DNA from: an uncultured Rhodospirillales bacterium
GTDB lineage: Bacteria > Pseudomonadota > Alphaproteobacteria > ATCC43930 > CGMCC-115725
Direction: 5' to 3'
Length of the DNA stretch: 64,000 bases
NCBI GenBank assembly: GCA_903828515.1
Contig: CAIKMD010000003.1
Span: 434,001-498,000, forward strand
Shown: positions 33,772-41,210 of the stretch, piece by piece
Layout of the letters: each line of letters starts with the position of its first letter
Position numbering within the stretch: position 1 is the stretch's first letter
Notes under the pieces: model-generated
The model's input: the letters and a program-made list of their open reading frames with translations, nothing else
The model's database searches: none
Told to the model about the DNA's origin: nothing
Program-made: the position numbers and the translations under genes

Positions 33772-35516
33772 GCGAGCGCCGTCTCGAAGGCCTCGGTATC
33801 TCGCCGGGTATCGCGATCGGCCCGGCCTTCGTCGCTGACGACAATATCGCGGTTCCCGAATACCGGCTTGAGCCGGCTCAGGTCGAAGACGAACTCGCCC
33901 GCTTCGCCGCCGCGCTCGCGCTCTCGGTCAAGCAACTGAAAAAGCTCAAGGGCAAAGCCGATGGCCTGCCCGGCACGGCGAAGGAAGAAGTCGGCTATCT
34001 GCTCGACGCTCATCTCCACATGCTGGGCAATTCGCGCCTCGTGCGTGGGGTCGAGAAGCGGATCGAAGCCGACCGGCTCAACGCCGAGCGCGCGGTGATG
34101 GACGAGATCGCGCAGGTCGCGGAAAGTTTCGCGGCGATGGGCGACGCCTATCTCGCCGCGCGCATCGACGATATTCGTGTGGTCGGTCTGCGGTTGGTGC
34201 GCAACCTGACGAAGACGCCCTATGCCGCGATTCAGAAACTGCCCGAAGGCACGATCATTCTCGCCGAGGAGTTGACGCCCGCCGATACCGCTTTGATGGA
34301 TCCGCGGCGGATCGCCGGCTTCGGGACGGTTTTGGGCGGTGCCGAAAGCCATACGGCGATCATGGCGCGCGCGTTGAATCTGCCGGCGGTGTTGGGCGTC
34401 GCGGGCCTGCTCGAGCATGTCGAATCGGGCGACATGGTGGTGATCGACGGCAGCGAAGGACGGATCATCATCGATCCGACGCCGGCGACGATCGCCCGCT
34501 ACGAAACGCGGCGCGAAGAACGGGGGCGTGCGGATCGGCTCTTGTCGCGCCTCAAGCGCCTGCCGGCCGAGACTCGCGACGGCGAAAGCGTGGTGCTGCA
34601 AGCCAATCTCGAATTGCCGCGCGAGTTGCAGCAGGCGCAGGACGCGGGCGCCGCGGGCATCGGGCTGCTGCGCACGGAATTTCTCTACATGAATCGGGAA
34701 GATTTGCCCGACGAGGATGAGCAATACGAGGCCTATGCCGGGCTGGTCCGCGGCATGGACGGCAAGCCGATCACGATCCGCACGCTCGATATCGGCGGCG
34801 ACAAATTGGCCGCGCCCTTGATGAAGATGCTGCCGCCCGACGCGCCCAATCCCGCCCTGGGCCTGCGCGCCATTCGCCTGTCATTGAAAGAACGACGGTT
34901 GCTCGACGCGCAGCTCGCGGCGATCTTGCGCGTCTCGGCGCTCGGCCCGGTTCGCATTCTGCTGCCGATGATTTCATCGGTCAGTGAGCTGAAGAAGGTA
35001 CGGGTCGCATTGGCCGAGGTGGTACGACGCTTGAAGCGGCGCGGCGTGCGTCTTCCGAAACAGTTGCCGCCCTTGGGTGTGATGATCGAGGTGCCGGGCG
35101 CGGCGCTTGCCGCCGACGCGCTCGCCGCTTCGGCCGATTTCTTTGCGATCGGTACTAACGATCTGATCCAGTACACGCTGGCGATCGATCGTGGCGACGA
35201 ATCGGTGGCCGAACTCTACAACCCGCTCCATCCGGCGGTGCTGCGCCTGATCCAGTTCTCGGTTCAAGCCGCGCTGCGGGCCAACAAGCCGGTCTGCCTT
35301 TGCGGCGAGATGGCGGGCGATCCGCGCTACACCGCCTTGCTCCTGGGCCTCGGGATTGCCGACCTCTCGATGGCGCCGAGCAATATCCTGCGCGTGAAAC
35401 AGCGAATCCGCTCGCTCGATATCGCCGCCGCCCGCCGCCGCGCGGCGGCAATCATGGACCAGCTCGACGACGGCCGCATCGCCGCCCTGTTGGACGATTT
35501 CAATGCACTGGCATAG
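33768..35516 (+). CDS. ptsP: PTS Enzyme I (phosphoenolpyruvate-protein phosphotransferase)
   Basis: The 582-residue protein takes phosphate from PEP and gives it to HPr. It has the PEP-utiliser N-domain (LEGLGISPGIAIGPAFV), the phosphoacceptor His195 in LGGAESHTAIMARALN, and the PEP-binding C-domain with LRTEFLYMNREDLPDEDEQ, TIRTLDIGGDKL and FFAIGTNDLIQYTLAIDRG. It has no N-terminal GAF domain, so it is EI-like rather than a full PtsP/EI-Ntr. A T8 run follows the stop (35539-35546), without a clear hairpin. Confidence 0.94.
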   Translation: MSERRLEGLGISPGIAIGPAFVADDNIAVPEYRLEPAQVEDELARFAAALALSVKQLKKLKGKADGLPGTAKEEVGYLLDAHLHMLGNSRLVRGVEKRIEADRLNAERAVMDEIAQVAESFAAMGDAYLAARIDDIRVVGLRLVRNLTKTPYAAIQKLPEGTIILAEELTPADTALMDPRRIAGFGTVLGGAESHTAIMARALNLPAVLGVAGLLEHVESGDMVVIDGSEGRIIIDPTPATIARYETRREERGRADRLLSRLKRLPAETRDGESVVLQANLELPRELQQAQDAGAAGIGLLRTEFLYMNREDLPDEDEQYEAYAGLVRGMDGKPITIRTLDIGGDKLAAPLMKMLPPDAPNPALGLRAIRLSLKERRLLDAQLAAILRVSALGPVRILLPMISSVSELKKVRVALAEVVRRLKRRGVRLPKQLPPLGVMIEVPGAALAADALAASADFFAIGTNDLIQYTLAIDRGDESVAELYNPLHPAVLRLIQFSVQAALRANKPVCLCGEMAGDPRYTALLLGLGIADLSMAPSNILRVKQRIRSLDIAAARRRAAAIMDQLDDGRIAALLDDFNALA

Positions 35517-35614
35517 TTCCGTCGCCGTTGCAGCCGTATTTTTTTTCTTCGTAAATTCGTGCGCCGCGCGATAATCCTGCGGCATTGCATAATGAATGAC
35601 GCGAGGGAGAGCCG

Positions 35615-37927
35615 TTGCTTTTGTCCTGGGCCTTGGTTGTGGTTGTCGTCGTCGTCGCGGGTTTGCTGCTCTATCGGCAGAATCAACGCGTGCGGTCGTC
35701 TGACGTCGAGCGGGCCCGTCTCGCGTCCTTGCTCGCTTTGCGTGATGCAACCCTCCGCTCCGCACCCGCCGCGCTTTACCTGTTTCGGCCTGACGGCGGC
35801 GAAACCTTCACGCCCGGCGCGCTCGCGGCGCTGGGCGACGAGGGCCAAGGCTTTGCCGCGATCCTCGACCGCTTCCGGCGTTCCGATGCCGCCGCGCTCG
35901 ACTTGGCGGTTACGCGGCTGCGGACCGGCGGCACCGAATTTGCGCTGAGTGCCGCGCTCGAAGCGGGCGGTGCTCTCGATATTGGTGGCTGCCGTCTCGT
36001 TGGGTCCGATTCGCGACTCGCGGGCGATGCGGTCTGGTTCAGCGATGCTGCCGCTCGTGAAGCGGCCGAACGGGAGCGCCAGGGGTTGCGCGCGCTCATC
36101 GATGCCTTGCCGTTCCCAATCTGGCGGCGGCGCGAATCGGATATGCGGCTGATCGACGGCAACCGTGCCTACGCCGCGGCGGTCGATGCACCGGGCGAGA
36201 CGGCGATCGCCGAAGGGCGCGAAGTGGCCGGTTCGGAAGCAGCCAAGGCGTTGGCGACGAAAGCCAAGGCGGCGGGATCGGCCAGCGACAGCCGGCACGT
36301 CGTTGTCGCGGGCTCGCGCCGCTGGATGGAACTGATGGAGACGCGGCTCGATGCGAGCGGCGAACTGCTCGGCTTCGCGCGCGATCTCACCGATCTCGAA
36401 GCGGTTCAGGCCGAATTGAAACGCCACATCGCGGCGCACGCGGCGGTGCTCGAACGGATCGCGGTGGCGATCGCGATTTATGGTCCCGATCGCCGGTTGG
36501 CTTTCTTCAACACGTCGTTCGCTCATCTGTGGCGCCTCGAAGAGGATTGGCTGGCGACCCATCCGTTGATCGAGGAGGTGATGGATCGGCTGCGCGAGCG
36601 CCGCCGCCTGCCCGAAGTCGCCGATTTTCGCAATTTCCGACGCCAGCTTCAGGCGCAGTTCACGTCGTTGATCGCGCCGCAGGAGGAATTGCTTCATCTG
36701 CCCGACGAGCGGACCTTGCGCCTGGTGGTGAGTCCGCACCCCTTCGGCGGATTGACCTTCGCCTATGAGGACGTGACCGACCGGCTGGCGCTGGAGCGGT
36801 CCTACAACACCCTGATCGAGGTGCAGCGCGAAACGCTCGACCATCTTTATGAGGGCCTAGCGGTGTTCGGCAGCGACGGTCGGTTAAAGCTGTGGAACCC
36901 GGCTTATGCGCGGCTCTGGCACCTGCAGCCGGAAGATCTTGCCGGCGAACCCCATGTCGGCGAGATCACGGAAAAGCTCAAAGCGTTCTTCGATGCCGGA
37001 CGGAACTGGCCCGACCAAAAGGCCCGCATCATTGCGCGCCTCACTGCCGCCGAGGCAGCAAGCACCCGGCTCGAACGCGTCGATGGTACGGTGTTGCAGG
37101 CGGTGACCGTGCCGCTGCCGGACGGCAATACGTTGTTGAGCTACCTCGATACGACGGATTCGAACCGTGTCGAACTCGCGCTGCGCGAACGTAACGAGGC
37201 GCTCGAAACCGCCGACCGCCTGAAAAGCGAATTCATCGCCAACGTGTCCTACGAATTGCGCACGCCGCTCAACGCGATCATCGGTTTCGCCGAGATCCTG
37301 GCCAATCAGTATTTCGGCGAACTCAATCCACGCCAACTCGATTACAGTAAATCGATCCTCGAAAGCTCGGGTCAGTTGCTGGCGCTGATCAACGACATTC
37401 TCGACCTCGCAACGATCGAGGCCGGTTATATGGAAATCGATCGGAAGCCGGTGGATATCCATGCGCTGTTGAGCGCGGTGATGACCCTGGTGCATGAACG
37501 CGCGCGAGCCCAGGACCTGCATCTCGAATTCGATTGCGCGCCCGATATCGGTTCGGTGCCCGGCGACGAGCGGCGCTTGAAACAGGCGGTGTTCAATCTG
37601 GTATCGAACGCGCTGCAGTTCACGCCGGCGGGCGGCATCGTGCGGTTGGCCGCGCGGCGCGAGGGCAATCGCGTCGCGCTGATCGTCTCCGACACCGGCG
37701 TCGGCGTCGCGGTCGAGGATCAGGCGCGCATCTTCGACAAATTCGAGCGCGCCAATCCGCATGCGGGCGCCTCGGGCGCGGGGCTCGGCCTGTCGCTGGT
37801 CAAAAGTTTCATCGATCTCCACGGCGGCACGGTCGAACTCCAATCGCTGCCCGGCCGCGGCACCACGATCACTTGCTGGCTGGACGCCGAGGCGCCGAGC
37901 CGACAACCGGCACAGTTGAGCGCGTAA
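35615..37927 (+). CDS. divL: DivL-like sensor kinase with tyrosine in place of the phosphoacceptor histidine
   Basis: The 770-residue protein is close to the 769 residues of Caulobacter DivL. It starts at TTG 35615, chosen because GAGGGAGA lies 4-11 bases before it and no ATG or GTG fits. One membrane segment (LLSWALVVVVVVVAGLLLY) precedes PAS-type regions (about residues 160-270, 280-400, 410-520). The H-box reads ANVSYELRTPLNAIIGF, with Tyr546 where kinases have His. The ATPase part is complete (NLVSNALQFTPAGG, DTGVGV, GLGLSLVKSFIDLHGG). In Caulobacter, DivL Tyr550 and CckA control the cell cycle. The tsaE-addAB-trxA run downstream fits the alphaproteobacterial divL locus. Confidence 0.88.
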   Translation: MLLSWALVVVVVVVAGLLLYRQNQRVRSSDVERARLASLLALRDATLRSAPAALYLFRPDGGETFTPGALAALGDEGQGFAAILDRFRRSDAAALDLAVTRLRTGGTEFALSAALEAGGALDIGGCRLVGSDSRLAGDAVWFSDAAAREAAERERQGLRALIDALPFPIWRRRESDMRLIDGNRAYAAAVDAPGETAIAEGREVAGSEAAKALATKAKAAGSASDSRHVVVAGSRRWMELMETRLDASGELLGFARDLTDLEAVQAELKRHIAAHAAVLERIAVAIAIYGPDRRLAFFNTSFAHLWRLEEDWLATHPLIEEVMDRLRERRRLPEVADFRNFRRQLQAQFTSLIAPQEELLHLPDERTLRLVVSPHPFGGLTFAYEDVTDRLALERSYNTLIEVQRETLDHLYEGLAVFGSDGRLKLWNPAYARLWHLQPEDLAGEPHVGEITEKLKAFFDAGRNWPDQKARIIARLTAAEAASTRLERVDGTVLQAVTVPLPDGNTLLSYLDTTDSNRVELALRERNEALETADRLKSEFIANVSYELRTPLNAIIGFAEILANQYFGELNPRQLDYSKSILESSGQLLALINDILDLATIEAGYMEIDRKPVDIHALLSAVMTLVHERARAQDLHLEFDCAPDIGSVPGDERRLKQAVFNLVSNALQFTPAGGIVRLAARREGNRVALIVSDTGVGVAVEDQARIFDKFERANPHAGASGAGLGLSLVKSFIDLHGGTVELQSLPGRGTTITCWLDAEAPSRQPAQLSA

Positions 37928-37934
37928 GCCTCGG

Positions 37935-38951
37935 CTATCGGCCCGGCACGCCCCGCGTGGTCGAGTATTCGAAGTGCAGCGCCTCGCCGGGATGGACCAG
38001 CGGGTGAATCGCGTGCGCGGCTTGGGCGGCCTCGGCAAAGCCGGAGAGGATGAGCTTGAGCTTGCCCGGATAGGTCGCGACGTCGCCGATGGCGAAGATG
38101 CCTTCGATCGAAGTCATGCAGCTTGCCGGCTGCACCGCGATGCGATGATGCTCGAGGTAGAGGCCCCATTGCGCGATCGGCCCGAGATCGGTCGAAAGGC
38201 CGAAAAAGGGCAATAACACGTCGGCGGGCAGCCGCCGCGTCGCTCCCTTGAGATCGGCGACGATCACCGCCTCGAGTTTGCCGTCCTGTCCGTCGAGAGC
38301 GTGCAACTGATAGGGGACGACAAGTTCGATCCGTTTCTCGGCGGCGAGCGCTTCGAGCCGCGCGGCTGATTCCGGCGCGGCACGAAACTTCGCGCGCCGA
38401 TGTACCAGCATCACATGAGCCGCCACGTCGGCCAGGGAAATCGCCCAATCGACCGCGCTGTCGCCGCCGCCGGCGATCACGATGCGCTGGCCGCGAAACG
38501 CCTCGCGCCGCGTGACCAGATAGAACACGCCTTTGCCCTCATAGGCTTCGATGCCGTCGAGCGGTGGCCGGTTGGGGCCGAAAGCACCGGCGCCGGCGGC
38601 GATGATCACAGCGCGCGCAGTGACCGAAACGCCGCGCGTCGTGCGGATCAGAAAGCCGTTGCCCTGTTTCGACAGATGCTCGACCTGTTGGTCCAGATGG
38701 TACTGGGGCGCGAAGGGCGCTGCCTGTTCCTCGAGTTTCCGGACCAACGACGCGGCGTCGATCGCCGGGTACCCGGGAATGTCATAAATCGGCTTTTCGG
38801 GATAAAGCGCGGCGCATTGCCCGCCGGCTTCGCCCAGTGCGTCGAAGACGTGACATTTCAGGCCGAGCATGCCGCATTCGAAGACGGCAAAAAGCCCGAC
38901 CGGCCCGGCGCCAATGATCGCCACGTCGGTGTGCTGAACGGCATCGCTCAT
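37935..38951 (-). CDS. Ferredoxin/flavodoxin-NADP+ reductase (thioredoxin-reductase-like type)
   Basis: The 338-residue protein starts MSDAVQHTDVAIIGAGPVGL (ATG 38951). Two dinucleotide folds are visible: GAGPVGLFAVFECGMLGL for FAD, and VIAGGGDSAVDWAISLADVAAHVMLVHRR for NADPH. GDVATYPGKLKLILSGFAEAAQAAHAI closes the FAD site. The redox CxxC of true thioredoxin reductases is missing, which places it with the ferredoxin-NADP reductases of the TrxR-like type. It faces the divL-like gene tail to tail (7-base gap) and diverges from tsaE. Confidence 0.9.
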   Translation of the reverse strand: MSDAVQHTDVAIIGAGPVGLFAVFECGMLGLKCHVFDALGEAGGQCAALYPEKPIYDIPGYPAIDAASLVRKLEEQAAPFAPQYHLDQQVEHLSKQGNGFLIRTTRGVSVTARAVIIAAGAGAFGPNRPPLDGIEAYEGKGVFYLVTRREAFRGQRIVIAGGGDSAVDWAISLADVAAHVMLVHRRAKFRAAPESAARLEALAAEKRIELVVPYQLHALDGQDGKLEAVIVADLKGATRRLPADVLLPFFGLSTDLGPIAQWGLYLEHHRIAVQPASCMTSIEGIFAIGDVATYPGKLKLILSGFAEAAQAAHAIHPLVHPGEALHFEYSTTRGVPGR

Positions 38952-39024
38952 GGCGCGTACCATACTTCCAGGCGGCACCGGTGCAAGGTTGCGGCATCGC
39001 ATTCCGAGGTCCTAAAAGGAGGCC

Positions 39025-39501
39025 GTGACTGCCCCCATGCCCCTTGCGATCGATTTGCCGGACGAGGCGGCCACGTCCCATCTCGCGATCGGTCTGGCCC
39101 GGCTCGCGCGTCGCGGTGATGTGATCGGGTTGAGCGGGGCTTTGGGGAGCGGCAAGACGACATTCGCGCGCGCCTTCATTCGCGCCCGGCTCGGCATCGC
39201 TGAGGTGCCGAGTCCAACCTTCGCTCTGGTCGAAGTCTATGAGTCCGCGAGCGACGCAGCGATCTGGCATTTTGATCTCTACCGCATGGCAAAGCCCGAC
39301 GATGTTTACGAACTCGGCTTCGAGGACGCTTTGGCCGACGGTATTTCACTGATCGAATGGCCGGAACGACTGGGTGGTCTGATGCCGCGCGAGCATTTGG
39401 GACTGACCCTGTCGGCGGGGGTGGTCGACTCCGCGCGACACGCGTCTTTGGCGGCCTCACCGGCCTGGACATCGCGCATCGCGGGGCTGCGGCATGACTG
39501 A
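39025..39501 (+). CDS. tsaE: tRNA threonylcarbamoyladenosine biosynthesis ATPase TsaE
   Basis: The 158-residue protein has the Walker A GALGSGKTTFARAF, EVPSPTFALVEVYE, the HFDLYRMAKPDDVYELGFED segment and SLIEWPERLG, which are the hallmarks of TsaE (YjeE). It works with TsaB, TsaC and TsaD in making t6A on tRNAs reading ANN codons. Start: GTG 39025 follows AAGGAGG closely (2 bases); ATG 39037 is at 14 bases, so neither spacing is ideal. It overlaps amgK by 8 bases. Confidence 0.94.
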   Translation: MTAPMPLAIDLPDEAATSHLAIGLARLARRGDVIGLSGALGSGKTTFARAFIRARLGIAEVPSPTFALVEVYESASDAAIWHFDLYRMAKPDDVYELGFEDALADGISLIEWPERLGGLMPREHLGLTLSAGVVDSARHASLAASPAWTSRIAGLRHD

Positions 39502-40498
39502 TCGCGCGACGGCCATCGCAGCGTTCCTCGCCGAGTCCGGCTGGGGCGCGGCGGACCGGCAACCGCTGGCCGGCGATGCGTCGTTTCGCCGTTACATCCG
39601 ATTGGTGAAGCCCGATTCGACGGCAATGCTGATGGACGCACCGCCGCCGCAGGAAAATGTGCGGCCGTTTCTCGCCATCGCCCGTTTGCTGGCAACGCTT
39701 GATTTCAGTGCGCCGCGCATTCGCCAAGCCGATGAGGCGACCGGCTTGCTGTTGCTCGAAGATTTTGGCGACGACACCTATACGCGTCTCCTAGCGCGCG
39801 GCGAGGACGAAGAAGCGCTCTATCGCCTCGCGGTCGACGTCCTGATCGATCTTCATCGCCGCTTCACGCCGGCGATGGCGCCGGACACGCCGCCTTATGA
39901 CGACAAGCGGCTGCTCGACGAAGCGGCCCTGCTGGTCGATTGGTACCTGCCCGCGGTGACCGGCAAGCCGACGCCATCCGCGCAGCGCGCTGCCTATCTC
40001 GATCTCTGGCGCAATCTCCTGCCGGTCGCCCGCGCGGTGCCGACCAGTCTCGTGCTGCGCGATTATCACGTCGACAACCTGATGCGGCTCGATGGGCGCG
40101 CCGGGCCCGCCGCGTGCGGGCTGCTCGATTTTCAGGACGCGGTACTGGGACCCGTCACCTACGACCTCGTCTCGTTGCTGGAGGATTCGCGGCGCGAAGT
40201 AACGCCGGCCGTGGTGATCGCGATGCGCGCGCATTATCTGGCGGCGTTTCCCGCGCTCGATCGCGCCGCGTTCGACGCGTCCTTTGCCGTGCTGGGCGCG
40301 CAGCGTCATTGCAAGGTGGTCGGCATCTTTACGCGCCTCTGCCGACGCGACGGCAAGCCGCGCTATCTCGCGCATATCCCACGTCTATGGCGTCTGATCG
40401 ATCACGATCTGGCGCATCCCGCGCTGGCACCGGTCAAGAACTGGCTCGACCATTACATTCCACGCGATTTGCGCGTGATCCCTTCGGAGATAGCATGA
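39494..40498 (+). CDS. amgK: N-acetylmuramate/N-acetylglucosamine kinase AmgK (aminoglycoside phosphotransferase fold)
   Basis: The 334-residue protein starts MTDRATAIAAFLAESGW. The kinase-like fold has PLAGDASFRRYIRL (nucleotide loop), VLRDYHVDNLM (catalytic loop with Asp and Asn), and GLLDFQDAVLGPVTYDLVSLL (metal-binding Asp). The linked nucleotidyltransferase suits the AmgK/MurU cell-wall recycling route, which bypasses new UDP-MurNAc synthesis. The gene overlaps tsaE by 8 bases and murU by 4, so they form one transcript. AmgK annotation rests on fold and context. Confidence 0.85.
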   Translation: MTDRATAIAAFLAESGWGAADRQPLAGDASFRRYIRLVKPDSTAMLMDAPPPQENVRPFLAIARLLATLDFSAPRIRQADEATGLLLLEDFGDDTYTRLLARGEDEEALYRLAVDVLIDLHRRFTPAMAPDTPPYDDKRLLDEAALLVDWYLPAVTGKPTPSAQRAAYLDLWRNLLPVARAVPTSLVLRDYHVDNLMRLDGRAGPAACGLLDFQDAVLGPVTYDLVSLLEDSRREVTPAVVIAMRAHYLAAFPALDRAAFDASFAVLGAQRHCKVVGIFTRLCRRDGKPRYLAHIPRLWRLIDHDLAHPALAPVKNWLDHYIPRDLRVIPSEIA

Positions 40499-41208
40499 TT
40501 GAGAGTGCGATGATCCTCGCCGCGGGCTTCGGCACGCGGTTGAAGCCGATCACCGACCACACGCCCAAGCCTCTGGTGCCACTGGCCGGTCGCGCGCTGA
40601 TCGATCATGCGATCGATCGCCTCGCCGCCGCCGGCGTGAAACGCATCGTCGTCAACACCCATTACAAGGCCGAGATGATGGCGGCGCATCTGAACGCGCG
40701 CCGCGACATCGCGATCACCCTCTCGCATGAAGAGGAATTGCTCGACACCGGCGGCGGCGTGAAGAAGGCGTTGCCGCTGCTCGGCGAGGAATTCTTCGTC
40801 CTCAACGCCGATGTGTTCTGGCTCGACGCGAAAGTCTCGGCGCTGACGCGGCTGGCGCGCGCGTGGAACCCCGATCGGCTCGATGCCCTGATGATGGTGC
40901 AGCGGACGGTCTCGGCGGTCGGCTATGAGGGGCTTGGCGATTTCATGGTCGACCCGGTTGGTCGCGTGCGCCGCCGCAAGGAAAGCGAAGTGGCGCCGCA
41001 TCTTTTCGCCGGGATCGAAATCCTGAGCCGCCGCCTGTTCGACGGCGCGCCGTCGGGCGCCTTCTCGCTCAATCGCTTGTGGAATGCGGCGATCGAGAGC
41101 GGCCGGATCGAAGCCCTGATCCATGATGGGCTGTGGTTCCACGTCGGAACCCCGCAAGGCCTCGCCACCAGCGAGGAGCAACTCAGGGATCTCGGGATAG
41201 GCCGTTAG
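40495..41208 (+). CDS. murU: MurNAc-1-phosphate uridylyltransferase-like (MurU)
   Basis: The 237-residue nucleotidyltransferase has AMILAAGFGTRLKPITDHTPKPLVPL, the NTP-binding signature, then LDTGGGVKKALPLLG and FVLNADVFWLD with the metal-binding Asp. It starts ATG 40495, sharing ATGA with the amgK stop. The length is close to Pseudomonas MurU. The pair makes MurNAc-1-phosphate, then UDP-MurNAc, from recycled wall. Other sugar-1-phosphate nucleotidyltransferase activities cannot be excluded from sequence alone. Confidence 0.85.
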   Translation: MIESAMILAAGFGTRLKPITDHTPKPLVPLAGRALIDHAIDRLAAAGVKRIVVNTHYKAEMMAAHLNARRDIAITLSHEEELLDTGGGVKKALPLLGEEFFVLNADVFWLDAKVSALTRLARAWNPDRLDALMMVQRTVSAVGYEGLGDFMVDPVGRVRRRKESEVAPHLFAGIEILSRRLFDGAPSGAFSLNRLWNAAIESGRIEALIHDGLWFHVGTPQGLATSEEQLRDLGIGR

Positions 41209-41210
41209 GC

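Noticed and set aside
35517-35550. T8 run after Enzyme I as an intrinsic terminator
   Set aside because: No adjacent GC-rich hairpin was found; the preceding bases do not pair.
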